The notes under the pieces: model-generated | The model's database searches: none | Told to the model about the DNA's origin: nothing | What the model saw: only the letters and a program-made list of their open reading frames with translations | DNA from: JANQRV01 sp964533785 | Lineage (GTDB): Bacteria > Bacteroidota > Bacteroidia > Chitinophagales > Saprospiraceae | Direction of reading: 5' to 3' | Length of the DNA: 12,701 nucleotides | Assembly: GCA_964533785.1 (NCBI GenBank) | Contig: CAZHNG010000200.1 | Coordinates: 1 to 12,701 of the forward strand | Part shown: positions 1 through 6,936 of the stretch, piece after piece | Layout: each line of letters begins with the position of its first letter | How positions within the stretch are numbered: position 1 is the stretch's first letter | Translations under genes and position numbers: made by a program

Positions 1-29
1 TTTACCCACAAGTTCTCATTTATTTTCAT

Positions 30-110
30 TTATTTATTTTGATGCGTTTGCCCTAGAACTGTGAAGGATAATATGGCAAATGCCATTGCAAATAACAGAA
101 GGTGTTTCAT
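30..110 (-). CDS. Possible tiny secreted peptide or remnant signal-peptide ORF
   Basis: An ATG at 110-108 opens a 26-codon frame ending in TAA at 32-30. The translation starts MKHLLLFAMAFAILSF and continues TVLGQTHQNK. This is a textbook Sec signal peptide: a charged start, about 16 hydrophobic residues, and a small residue before Gln as a likely cleavage point. Only about six residues would remain after cleavage. Directly after the stop, an ATG at 29-27 opens a second frame (M K I N E N L W V) that runs off the left edge. The join lies in AAAT-type repeats, and all three frames have stops near it, so a single slippage does not restore one long frame. It could be the 5' end of a decayed secreted-protein gene, a short leader peptide, or chance. 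The family is not recognised. Confidence 0.3.
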   Translation of the reverse strand: MKHLLLFAMAFAILSFTVLGQTHQNK

Positions 111-368
111 GGTTGTAGATTTAGTTAGTAATGAGATGATGAGATGCCAGATTTCAGAACATAAGTGTATGAGCTAGAAGTATTTGACATCCTTGTATTT
201 TATTAATCTGGCAACTCATCTACCAAATAAATAGTTTCTGTTCATTTTTCCAACTAAAAACTGGTCAACAACCTTGCAAAGAGGGTGAACAGCAATTGAG
301 GAGAGATGAAAGGCAATTGAAAAAATAAGAGAAAGGAGAAAATATAACAGGCTCTACCATATTACTTG

Positions 369-398
369 TGTCGTTCAAGGGAGAGTTTTTGTCGTTCA
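369..398. promoter_or_regulatory. 9-12-9 direct repeat, operator candidate
   Basis: TGTCGTTCA occurs at 369-377 and again at 390-398, separated by exactly 12 bases, so the copies sit 21 bases apart on the same face of the helix. Extending three bases upstream, the copies agree in 11 of 12 positions. Two 9-base direct repeats with a 12-base spacer is the geometry known for LytTR-type response regulators, and the core CGTTCA resembles part of their loose consensus. No LytTR gene is in the window. The pair lies about 245 bases upstream of the dehydrogenase start and about 66 bases upstream of the hairpin at 464. Confidence 0.35.
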
Positions 399-463
399 TA
401 GAAATGGCCTGAACAATATCGCGATCACTCTTCTTTTAAGCTATAGTTTACGTTGGTATTATT

Positions 464-533
464 GTAGTCATTGCCTGACTGTTACTATTAAGGATTTGAA
501 ATAGTCTGAAATCAGGGCAATGGCTACTTTTTT
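464..533 (+). terminator. Nested hairpin with T-run; orphan terminator or leader attenuator
   Basis: The arm GTAGTCATTGCCTGA (464-478) pairs with TCAGGGCAATGGCTAC (512-527), giving 15 pairs with one bulged G and one G-U wobble. Six T (528-533) follow at once. Inside the 33-base loop, ACTATT (484-489) pairs with AATAGT (500-505), making a second short stem. This is the form of a Rho-independent terminator on the plus strand. No plus-strand gene lies upstream within the window, and the dehydrogenase starts about 110 bases downstream. It may therefore end a small RNA, attenuate the leader of the dehydrogenase operon, or end transcription from a gene left of the window. Confidence 0.6.
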
Positions 534-642
534 GTAAAAAGTCAGAACTTCAATATTCCTTCAAATTTGAATCAAATTTTCTTTAAGATTGCCTTCGACC
601 TTTGCAGGACGAAATTATAATAGACTTATCATACAATTCAAA

Positions 643-3507
643 ATGATCATGACGCTACGTACAAACAATCGTCTGAAAGCTGGAAATCTTGCCTTTCTTT
701 TGTTGATGTTATTATCCTATTCTTGTAAACAGACCCAGGGAAGTTTGGAAGAGTTACCACCCGACCCCAATCGTTTCACCACTTCTGTGCTTTCAATGCC
801 TGGCGCTTTGGATGAACCCATGGCATTCACTTTTCTGAATGAAAAAGAAGTATTGATCGTGGAAAGGAAAGGCGGAGTCAAGGCTTTTAACGTGAATAGC
901 GGCAAAACGGAAGCAGTGGGTTTTGTACCCGTCAATACGAAATACGTCAACAAGGAAGGCCAGTCGCGCGAAGCCGAAGAAGGTCTGATGGGGATTATTG
1001 CACATCCGGAATACGAAAAAAACAACTGGATATTCATGTTGTATGCTGATCCGGAAGAGCCGAAACACGTGCTGGCCCGCTGGGAATATAAGGACGGTAA
1101 GTTGCAGGATCAAACCAAGAAGATTTTACTGGAATACCCAGCACAACGCGAAGTTTGCTGCCATACCGGCGGCGGTATGGTGTTTGACAAAGACGGCAAT
1201 CTGTATCTCACCACAGGTAATAACACTGCAAATCCCCCGGCAGGAACTTCTAATTTAGACGAAAGGCCCGGATTCGAAAATGCCGACGATCAGCGCACCG
1301 CCGGCAATACTAACGACCTCCGTGGAAAGATCCTCCGCATTCACCCGGAGGACGATGGCAGCTATACCATTCCCGGAAGCAATCTTTTCCCGGAAGGAAC
1401 ACCTAAAACCAGGCCGGAAATTTATACGATGGGACACCGCAACCCCTGGCGCATTTCCATTGATAGTAAAACAGGCTATATTTACTGGGGAGAAGTCGGG
1501 CCCGATGCTTCCGAAGAAACAGAACGCGGGCCCCGTGGATACGATGAATTTAATCAGGCGAAAGGTCCTGGCTTTTTCGGCTGGCCTTATTTTATTGGAG
1601 ACAATAAGCCTTACACGGATTTTGACTACGCTACAGACTCCGTCGGTCCCGCTTTTGATCCCGTAAATCCAATAAACGATTCTCCCAATAATACCGGACT
1701 AACAGAACTACCTCCGGCACAAAAAGCCTTTATCTGGTATCCATATACTGTTTCGGAAGAATTTCCACAAATGGGAAGTGCCGGGCGCAGTGCTACCGGT
1801 GGCCCTATCTTTCGACAAGCCGATTTCCCTCCATCTGATAAACGTTTCCCGGCTTATTACGAAGGAAAGTGGCTAATGGTGGAGTTCATGCGTGGCTGGA
1901 TCATGGCCGTGGAAATGGATAAAAATGGGGATTACGTTGCAATGGAACCCTTTTTACCAAACGAAAATTTTTCCAGCGCGATCGATATGCAGTTCAGCCC
2001 GGATGGTGACCTGTACGTGCTGGAATATGGCTCGGCGTGGTTCCGTGGCAACGAAAATGCACAGATCAAGCGTATTCAATACAATGGTGGTAATCGCCCG
2101 CCCGTTATCGCAGCGAATGCCAATAAAATGGCTGGGGCTTTACCTTTAACCGTTCAACTTTCCTCCGAAGGTACCGTTGATTATGACCGGGATAAATTGT
2201 CGTACCAATGGACAATTCAATCAGAAAATGGCTTCACCAAAACGTTCAGCCAAGCTAATCCCAGCCTTACCCTGGATAAAGAAGGAACCTACCAGGTCAA
2301 CTTAATCGTAACAGATAGTGATGACAACAGTAGTGAACAGGTTTTTGAAATTATTGCGGGCAATGAACCGCCGGTGGTGGACATTGAAATTACCGAAGGC
2401 AACGAGTCCTTCTTTTTCCCCGGCAGTGCCTTGAGTTATAATATTAAAGTGGAAGATAAAGAGGATGGAAGCGTGAGTGCGGGTAGTATCTCCAAAGAGG
2501 AAGTGGCCATTAATTTTGACTATGTACCGGAAGGGTTCGACCCGATAGCGATTGCCCAAAACCACCGTGCAACAGATGACTGGGTGGTTTTTTCCAAAGG
2601 TAAGGCTTTGATTGACGAGAGTGATTGTTTGTCCTGTCATCGGGTGGATGTAAAATCGATCGGCCCCAGCTACATCCAAGTTGCGCAGAAATACAAGGAT
2701 GATCCCCAAAGCCATGCCGTCATTGCTCAACGAATCATCAATGGAAGTGTAGGATTATGGGGAGATCACGCGATGAGTGCCCATCCGGATTTGTCTGAAG
2801 CTGATGCGGCCTTGATGGTGGAATATATCATAAGTTTGGAAGATCCACAAATGGCTCCGGCATCCATTGAATTATCGGGCACCCATATTCCTCAGGCACC
2901 GGAGAAAGCAGGAGGTAAAGGCGGTTATCTACTGCGGGTAGCCTATACGGATAAAGGAAATGGTAACTTAAAAGCGATTGCTTCAGAGAAGATCATTGCG
3001 TTGCGCAATCCGGTGCTCGACCCCGAATGGGCCGATGACTCCAAGGGGGTACAAATATTAACAACACCAAGGCGCAATATCAACATCATTGAAGATAATG
3101 CCTATTTGGGTTACAATAAACTGGACCTAACCGGAATAAGTGAGGTTGTTGTCAATGCTGAAGCCCCCGGCCGTACCAATTCTCCCGGAGGTATTGTGGA
3201 AATGCGGTTGGGATCCCCTTCCGGAACATTGGTAGGGAGTACGGAGAAAATCACTGCGTTAGATATTGATTTTCGTGCTGAGTTGCAAAAGCTTAGAAAA
3301 GCCTGGGAAGAAGGAGGTAAAAAAGGGCCTCGTCCCGGTTTCAGAACCGTCCGGGAAATGTTTAAACCACAATACGTTATTCCCGTAGACAATATTGAAG
3401 GAAAGCACGATATTTATTTTGTAATCAGAAACCCCGAAGCAAAAGAAGGTGAAATCCTTCTCCAATTCGATGGGGTTGAATTTAAGAACACGAAATCTCC
3501 ACTTTAA
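643..3507 (+). CDS. Lipoprotein PQQ-type sugar dehydrogenase with PKD, cytochrome c and CBM-like modules
   Basis: The product is predicted to oxidise a sugar with PQQ and Ca2+ and to pass electrons to its own heme. Numbering is from the ATG at 643 (954 residues). A lipoprotein signal with a relaxed lipobox ends at Cys28 (LLSYSC). Residues about 45-480 form the soluble glucose dehydrogenase-like beta-propeller: His174 in CCHTGG and Arg266 in GHRNPW sit where the family's catalytic His and PQQ-binding Arg lie, followed by GEVGPDA. A PKD domain covers about 483-570, then a beta-rich linker. A cytochrome c domain covers about 640-735, with heme motif C662-L-S-C665-H666 and a probable Met711 ligand. 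The C-terminus (about 745-950) resembles a CBM6-like fold. The frame is open back to a TTG at 589, but the ATG at 643 or 649 fits the signal peptide. The likely site is the cell envelope. The substrate is unknown. The ThuA domain often fused to such proteins is absent. Confidence 0.9.
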   Translation: MIMTLRTNNRLKAGNLAFLLLMLLSYSCKQTQGSLEELPPDPNRFTTSVLSMPGALDEPMAFTFLNEKEVLIVERKGGVKAFNVNSGKTEAVGFVPVNTKYVNKEGQSREAEEGLMGIIAHPEYEKNNWIFMLYADPEEPKHVLARWEYKDGKLQDQTKKILLEYPAQREVCCHTGGGMVFDKDGNLYLTTGNNTANPPAGTSNLDERPGFENADDQRTAGNTNDLRGKILRIHPEDDGSYTIPGSNLFPEGTPKTRPEIYTMGHRNPWRISIDSKTGYIYWGEVGPDASEETERGPRGYDEFNQAKGPGFFGWPYFIGDNKPYTDFDYATDSVGPAFDPVNPINDSPNNTGLTELPPAQKAFIWYPYTVSEEFPQMGSAGRSATGGPIFRQADFPPSDKRFPAYYEGKWLMVEFMRGWIMAVEMDKNGDYVAMEPFLPNENFSSAIDMQFSPDGDLYVLEYGSAWFRGNENAQIKRIQYNGGNRPPVIAANANKMAGALPLTVQLSSEGTVDYDRDKLSYQWTIQSENGFTKTFSQANPSLTLDKEGTYQVNLIVTDSDDNSSEQVFEIIAGNEPPVVDIEITEGNESFFFPGSALSYNIKVEDKEDGSVSAGSISKEEVAINFDYVPEGFDPIAIAQNHRATDDWVVFSKGKALIDESDCLSCHRVDVKSIGPSYIQVAQKYKDDPQSHAVIAQRIINGSVGLWGDHAMSAHPDLSEADAALMVEYIISLEDPQMAPASIELSGTHIPQAPEKAGGKGGYLLRVAYTDKGNGNLKAIASEKIIALRNPVLDPEWADDSKGVQILTTPRRNINIIEDNAYLGYNKLDLTGISEVVVNAEAPGRTNSPGGIVEMRLGSPSGTLVGSTEKITALDIDFRAELQKLRKAWEEGGKKGPRPGFRTVREMFKPQYVIPVDNIEGKHDIYFVIRNPEAKEGEILLQFDGVEFKNTKSPL

Positions 3508-3517
3508 AACTATTGAT

Positions 3518-4561
3518 ATGTCGAAAAGTAATCATTTTTCCCGCAGGAAATTTATCACCACAACATCAGCCGTAGCTACTGGTCTGGCTTTAGGAAGCCA
3601 GCACTTGTCTGCCGCTCCGGCCATTTTAAAATACTACAATAAGCCGAATTCCGTGATCAATGGTGTGCAAATCGGAGTGATCACTTACTCTTTCCGCAGT
3701 ATGCCGGATCAAGGTGCCGAGGCCACGCTTCAATATATTCTGGATAGCGGTATTAATGCTATTGAATTAATGGGCGGCCCTGCCGAGTCTTTCGCGGGTA
3801 TGCCAGAAAACCCGGTAGATAGATGGGCGTTCTTCAGACTAATGAGGAGACAACGCAACGGAGAAACGCTTTCTGAGGATGAAAAGACAGAAATGCAGGA
3901 AATGCGGGCAGCGATGGATGCTTACAATAAAGAAGTAGCCCAATGGCGCACCAAGGTTTCCATGGATAAATTCAAGCAGTTCAAGCAGATGTACAAGGAT
4001 GCTGGGGTTAAGATCTACGGATTCAAGCCGAGCGCTTTTGGCAAAGACAATACCGATGCAGAGATCGATTACGGTTTCCGGGCCGCAAAAGCCCTGGGTG
4101 CCACCCACGTGACCCTGGAACACCCCAGTGATGATGCGCATACGATGAAACTGGGTAAAATGGCTAAAAAACATAAAATCTACGTCGCTTACCACGGCCA
4201 CGAGCAACAAACGCCTACGTTTTGGGATACGGCATTAGAACAGTCCAAATACAATGCTATGAATCCCGATATCGGGCACTACATAGCAGCCGGTAATGAC
4301 CAGCCGCTCGATTTGCTCAAAAAACACCACAAACGCATTTCCAGTATGCACCTGAAAGACCGGCAAACGCCCGCTAATGGGAAAGATAATCTAGTTTGGG
4401 GAACCGGGGACACGCCGATTTCGGAAGCTTTGCAGTTGATGAGTAAGGAGCGTTATAAATTCCCGGCAACGATCGAATTGGAATACAAAATTCCCGATGG
4501 ATCGGATGCTGTAAAAGAGGTGGCCCGTTGTTTGGAGTTTTGCAAGGAGAGTTTGGCATAG
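3518..4561 (+). CDS. Tat-exported sugar phosphate isomerase/epimerase-like TIM barrel protein
   Basis: From the ATG at 3518 the protein has 347 residues. It begins with a twin-arginine signal (FSRRKF, residues 7-12), a hydrophobic stretch and AAPA, so it should be exported folded. The rest matches the xylose-isomerase-like TIM barrel family (AP endonuclease 2 superfamily). Candidate metal and substrate residues are Glu201 in TLEHP, the YHGHEQ motif (225-230), Asp251 in NPDIGHY, His278 in MHLKD, and Glu320/Glu322 in IELEY. A charged helical insert lies at about 95-145. The gene starts ten bases after the dehydrogenase stop, so the two are almost surely one operon. The frame is open upstream to a GTG at 3449, but that start would bury the Tat signal behind 23 residues and overlap the dehydrogenase. 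The substrate is unknown; epimerisation or isomerisation of a periplasmic sugar linked to the dehydrogenase is inferred. Confidence 0.88.
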   Translation: MSKSNHFSRRKFITTTSAVATGLALGSQHLSAAPAILKYYNKPNSVINGVQIGVITYSFRSMPDQGAEATLQYILDSGINAIELMGGPAESFAGMPENPVDRWAFFRLMRRQRNGETLSEDEKTEMQEMRAAMDAYNKEVAQWRTKVSMDKFKQFKQMYKDAGVKIYGFKPSAFGKDNTDAEIDYGFRAAKALGATHVTLEHPSDDAHTMKLGKMAKKHKIYVAYHGHEQQTPTFWDTALEQSKYNAMNPDIGHYIAAGNDQPLDLLKKHHKRISSMHLKDRQTPANGKDNLVWGTGDTPISEALQLMSKERYKFPATIELEYKIPDGSDAVKEVARCLEFCKESLA

Positions 4562-4601
4562 ACAGAGCCTCTCGCAAGCAAAACCTTTTCCCTGCCTAAT
4601 T

Positions 4602-4732
4602 ACTACATGTACTGCCGGGTAAACTTGGGGTCAATAGGTTTACTCACCGCAAAAAGACGCTAAGAAAAAAGAACTTCGCGTTCATAGTGGTGATTGAAAT
4701 TACCCCCAAGTTTATAGGCCAGTACATTTAGT
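4602..4732. repeat. 131-base imperfect palindrome, MITE-like element
   Basis: The outer arms 4602-4630 and 4704-4732 are inverted repeats matching at 24 of 29 positions, including TGTACTG/CAGTACA and AAACTTGGGG/CCCCAAGTTT. Inside, TCACCGCAAAAAGACGCTAAG (4644-4664) pairs imperfectly with the stretch ending in GTGGTGA (4674-4693) around an A-rich centre. The whole could fold into one long hairpin. There is no ORF inside and no clear target-site duplication. The inner 'CACCGCAAAAAGACGC' style resembles intergenic palindromes I recall from many Bacteroidota genomes; this has not been checked. It sits between the dehydrogenase operon and the AraC gene, where it might also act as a terminator. Confidence 0.6.
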
Positions 4733-4779
4733 GGCTGTTTTAGCTATATTTATGGCCAGGGAATATTATATTTTTTCAA

Positions 4780-5766
4780 ATGAACTACATCTCTGTCAGT
4801 CTCTACCGGAAAATGATAGATCACGCCTTGAGCGAAGGTCTCACAACCGAAGATTTTCAAGATCTTCCTATACCTATAGATACACTGAACAATATAAAGG
4901 CAGTACCAGCGGATACCTTCTTCGAACTACACGAAAGGTTAGACCACCTGTTGGGGCCGGGTTTTTCCGTACGAATTGGTCAAGAGATGAAAATGGATGA
5001 TTATGGTGTGTTGGGATTGTCCTGGAAAACCTGTTCAAAAGCCGTTGAAATATATGAACGTTGTGAACGGTATTTTAAGCTTTTATCAAACACTTACGTC
5101 TTTAAAGTAGAAAAAGAAGGAGAAGTATCCAAAGTCCATCTATTCCGTGATGCACACCGAAGAGGTGTCGAATTGTCTAACGAAGCTACATTTTCCGCCA
5201 CGGTAGTTGTTCTAAAAGCAATGACCGAAACCGATATTGCACCCGTTAAGGTATCCTTTAAACATAAAGCACCTAAAGATTTAAAAAGTTATAACGAAGC
5301 ATTTAGGTGCCCTATCCTATTTAATCAAGCCCATAACTTTATTGCTTATCAGACAATTGACCTTGAAACCAGAACGGCAAAAGCGGATATCAGCATCAAT
5401 AAATTTCTATTAGAAAGAGTGGAAGAGGAAACCAGAGGTATGGAAATCAGTGCAATTAAAATTGTAGCGGATGTGGAAGGCCTCATAAAGGATGCCCTTC
5501 CTGGCGGAATTCCCAGTATCGTTCAAATTGGAGAACTTATTGGGATGAGTAGTCGGACTCTAAACAGAAGGTTATCGGAAAATGGGATCACCTTTAGAGA
5601 CCTTGTAAAGCAAACCCAGGAAAAAATAGCTAAAGCCCTCCTCAAAAATTCCTCTCATACCATCGGCGAAATTGCTTTCCAGACGGGCTTCTCGGAACAA
5701 AGCGCCTTCAGTCGTGCCTTTAAACGGTGGACCGGTCAATCTCCGGTTGAATACCGTAATCATTAA
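4780..5766 (+). CDS. AraC-family transcriptional regulator with Arabinose_bd-type N-terminus
   Basis: The 328-residue protein has the usual two parts of the OruR/ArgR-like AraC group. Residues about 1-210 look like the Arabinose_bd-type ligand-sensing domain (VLGLSWKTCSKAVEIYERCERYF is typical in character). The C-terminal 85 residues hold two helix-turn-helix units. The first is around IGELIGMSSRTLNRRL; the second is TIGEIAFQTGFSEQSAFSRAF followed by the family signature WTGQSPVEYR. It is a cytoplasmic DNA-binding regulator, probably responding to a small molecule. No Shine-Dalgarno sequence is visible, and the ATG at 4780 follows an AT-rich stretch. Just after the stop lies an 18-base direct repeat with 21-base spacing, then the NmrA-like gene in the same direction, so that gene is the probable target. 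The ligand is unknown. Confidence 0.92.
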   Translation: MNYISVSLYRKMIDHALSEGLTTEDFQDLPIPIDTLNNIKAVPADTFFELHERLDHLLGPGFSVRIGQEMKMDDYGVLGLSWKTCSKAVEIYERCERYFKLLSNTYVFKVEKEGEVSKVHLFRDAHRRGVELSNEATFSATVVVLKAMTETDIAPVKVSFKHKAPKDLKSYNEAFRCPILFNQAHNFIAYQTIDLETRTAKADISINKFLLERVEEETRGMEISAIKIVADVEGLIKDALPGGIPSIVQIGELIGMSSRTLNRRLSENGITFRDLVKQTQEKIAKALLKNSSHTIGEIAFQTGFSEQSAFSRAFKRWTGQSPVEYRNH

Positions 5767-5777
5767 CAAAAATATCA

Positions 5778-5816
5778 TTTGGCTTAAAGTGTCAAAAATT
5801 TGGCTTCGGGTGTCAA
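5778..5816. promoter_or_regulatory. AraC-type operator: two 18-base half-sites
   Basis: TTTGGCTTAAAGTGTCAA (5778-5795) and TTTGGCTTCGGGTGTCAA (5799-5816) agree at 15 of 18 positions, and all differences fall in the three central bases. The repeat period is 21 bases, two helical turns. That is the arrangement of the araI1/araI2 half-sites bound by AraC, and each half-site shows two conserved boxes (TTTGGCTT and GTGTCAA) for the two helix-turn-helix units. It begins 11 bases after the AraC-family stop and lies 72 bases before the NmrA-like start. Confidence 0.65.
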
Positions 5817-5840
5817 GCACAGCGGCCTGTTTATCTCCAA

Positions 5841-5874
5841 TTTTGCTACTGTAAACAAAACAGTAATACATTTA
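5841..5874 (+). promoter_or_regulatory. Weak promoter candidate for the NmrA-like gene
   Basis: TTTTG at 5841-5845 and TACATTTA at 5867-5874 lie 21 bases apart. They resemble the Bacteroidota -33 (TTG) and -7 (TAnnTTTG) elements, with the last base of the -7 box wrong. A start site near 5881 would exclude the first ATG (5876) and favour the ATG at 5888. An imperfect box is what an activator-dependent promoter would show. Confidence 0.3.
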
Positions 5875-5887
5875 AATGCTATTTTCT

Positions 5888-6736
5888 ATGACAAAGCAAA
5901 ATAAAATTTTAGTTATTGGAGGGACTGGTAAAACCGGCCGCAAAGTTGTTGAAGGATTAAAGCAACAAAATCAAAACGTAAGAGTAGGTTCCCGCAGTAA
6001 AGATCCAGTATTCAATTGGGATGATCCGACAACCTGGCCAAAAGCCTTAGCAGGAATGGATAAGGTATATATCGTTTACTATCCCGACCTTGCCGTTCCA
6101 GGAGCCTTAGAAGCTATCAAAGGACTAATAGAAGAAGCCAAAAAAGCGGGGGTAAAAAAAGCCGTTTTACTCTCTGGTAAAGGGGAGAAGGAAGCGGAAC
6201 GCTGCGAACAAGTGGTAGCCAACTCCGGACTGGACTACACACTAGTGAGAGCTTCCTGGTTTAACCAGAATTTTAGCGAAAGTTTTTTGCTCGAACCGAT
6301 ATTGGCGGGTCATGTGGCTTTACCCATGCCTCATGCCAAAATCCCATTTGTGGATACGGGTGATATCGCTGAAGTGGTCGTAAAAGTTTTGCTAGACGAT
6401 GCTCATAATGGAAAGACCTATGAAATAACCGGGCCTAAAGTTTTGACCTTTGAAGAAGCCGTAAAGGAAATTGCTGTTGGCACTGGGAAAACAATTAACT
6501 ACCAGGCGGTGTCACTAGAAGCTTATAATTCCATGATGAAGGCAGCCGGTGTTCCTGCTGATTACATTTGGCTATTTGATTATCTATTCAGGGAGGTATT
6601 GAGTAAAGACGAGAATCAGGTAGTAACAGGTGATGTAGAAAAGGTGCTTGGTAGAAAAGCTACCGATTTCGGGGAATACGTTCAAGCTACCGTTCGTACC
6701 GGTGTATGGGATCAATCAATCCCTCAATCGATTTAG
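5888..6736 (+). CDS. NmrA-like NAD(P)-binding protein
   Basis: From the ATG at 5888 the product has 282 residues. It starts with a Rossmann beta strand and the dinucleotide motif GGTGKTGR within its first 20 residues, followed by a basic VGSRSK stretch at the end of the second strand, where NADP-preferring members carry Arg/Lys. Further atypical-SDR/NmrA features are AVLLSGKGE, the LVRASWFNQNF segment, PFVDTGDIAEV and YEITGPKVLTFEEA. No Tyr-x3-Lys catalytic pair stands out, as is usual for NmrA-like proteins. It may be a quinone or enone reductase or a redox-sensing binding protein; similarity to the EasG-like ergot-alkaloid group is possible. An in-frame ATG four codons upstream (5876) is an alternative start. 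It lies downstream of the AraC-type gene and its putative operator and is followed by a hairpin terminator. Confidence 0.85.
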   Translation: MTKQNKILVIGGTGKTGRKVVEGLKQQNQNVRVGSRSKDPVFNWDDPTTWPKALAGMDKVYIVYYPDLAVPGALEAIKGLIEEAKKAGVKKAVLLSGKGEKEAERCEQVVANSGLDYTLVRASWFNQNFSESFLLEPILAGHVALPMPHAKIPFVDTGDIAEVVVKVLLDDAHNGKTYEITGPKVLTFEEAVKEIAVGTGKTINYQAVSLEAYNSMMKAAGVPADYIWLFDYLFREVLSKDENQVVTGDVEKVLGRKATDFGEYVQATVRTGVWDQSIPQSI

Positions 6737-6754
6737 GTGGATAGTGGCTAAAAC

Positions 6755-6790
6755 ATAAAAAGGGCAGACAAAACAGTCTACCCTTTTTAT
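6755..6790. terminator. Bidirectional Rho-independent terminator
   Basis: ATAAAAAGGGCAGAC (6755-6769) and GTCTACCCTTTTTAT (6776-6790) form a 15-base stem with one mismatch and a six-base loop. The T-rich end serves the plus-strand NmrA-like gene, and the A-rich start becomes a T-run on the minus strand for the tRNA-Lys transcript. The two transcripts converge here. Confidence 0.85.
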
Positions 6791-6794
6791 CGTG

Positions 6795-6867
6795 TGATTC
6801 GGCTGGGGTTCGAACCCAGGACCCCCGCATTAAAAGTGCGATGCTCTACCAGCTGAGCTACCGAATC
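6795..6867 (-). tRNA. tRNA-Lys (anticodon TTT)
   Basis: Read on the minus strand, a perfect seven-pair acceptor stem GATTCGG/CCGAATC closes a 73-base cloverleaf. The D arm is GCTCAGCTGGTAGAGC. The anticodon arm is TCGCA-CTTTTAA-TGCGG, with anticodon TTT at the centre of its seven-base loop. The T arm contains GGTTCGAACCC. The discriminator base is A at 6795, and CCA is not encoded. It decodes AAA/AAG lysine codons. Confidence 0.97.
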
Positions 6868-6905
6868 TAATGTAAAATGCGCCTATCGCGTCCGAAAAGC
6901 GGTTG

Positions 6906-6936
6906 CAAAGATAAAAGTACCAATTCAAAAAATCAA
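6906..6936 (-). promoter_or_regulatory. tRNA-Lys promoter
   Basis: On the minus strand, TATCTTTG (6913 down to 6906) matches the Bacteroidota -7 consensus TAnnTTTG exactly. TTG (6936 down to 6934) lies 20 bases upstream as the -33 element, and A/T tracts lie further upstream. Transcription would start near 6899, giving a leader of about 30 bases before the tRNA. Confidence 0.7.

Larger units (their letters stand above)
111..642. other. Non-coding stretch upstream of the dehydrogenase operon
   Basis: No convincing gene is visible on either strand in these 532 bases. The stretch holds a tandem 8-mer (ATGAGATG at 131-138 and 139-146), two direct-repeat pairs with 21-base periodicity (292-320 and 369-398), and a nested hairpin with a T-run (464-533). 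It also has a perfect 10-base palindrome TCAAATTTGA (561-570) and a TATAAT hexamer (616-621) shortly before the dehydrogenase start. The long upstream region suggests regulated expression of the operon, but no single promoter stands out. GACCTTTG at 597-604 matches the -7 motif TAnnTTTG at all but the first base and lacks a well-spaced -33 TTG. Confidence 0.6.

Noticed and set aside
73..177. Plus-strand 34-codon frame
   Set aside because: Antisense to the signal-peptide ORF at its start, with a low-complexity composition and no recognisable features.
589..642. TTG start for the dehydrogenase 18 codons upstream of the ATG at 643
   Set aside because: It would put a non-hydrophobic stretch before the lipoprotein signal; the ATG at 643 or 649 gives a normal signal peptide ending at Cys28.
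3449..3517. GTG start for the isomerase gene overlapping the dehydrogenase
   Set aside because: It would place 23 extra residues before the twin-arginine signal; the ATG at 3518 gives a normal Tat leader.
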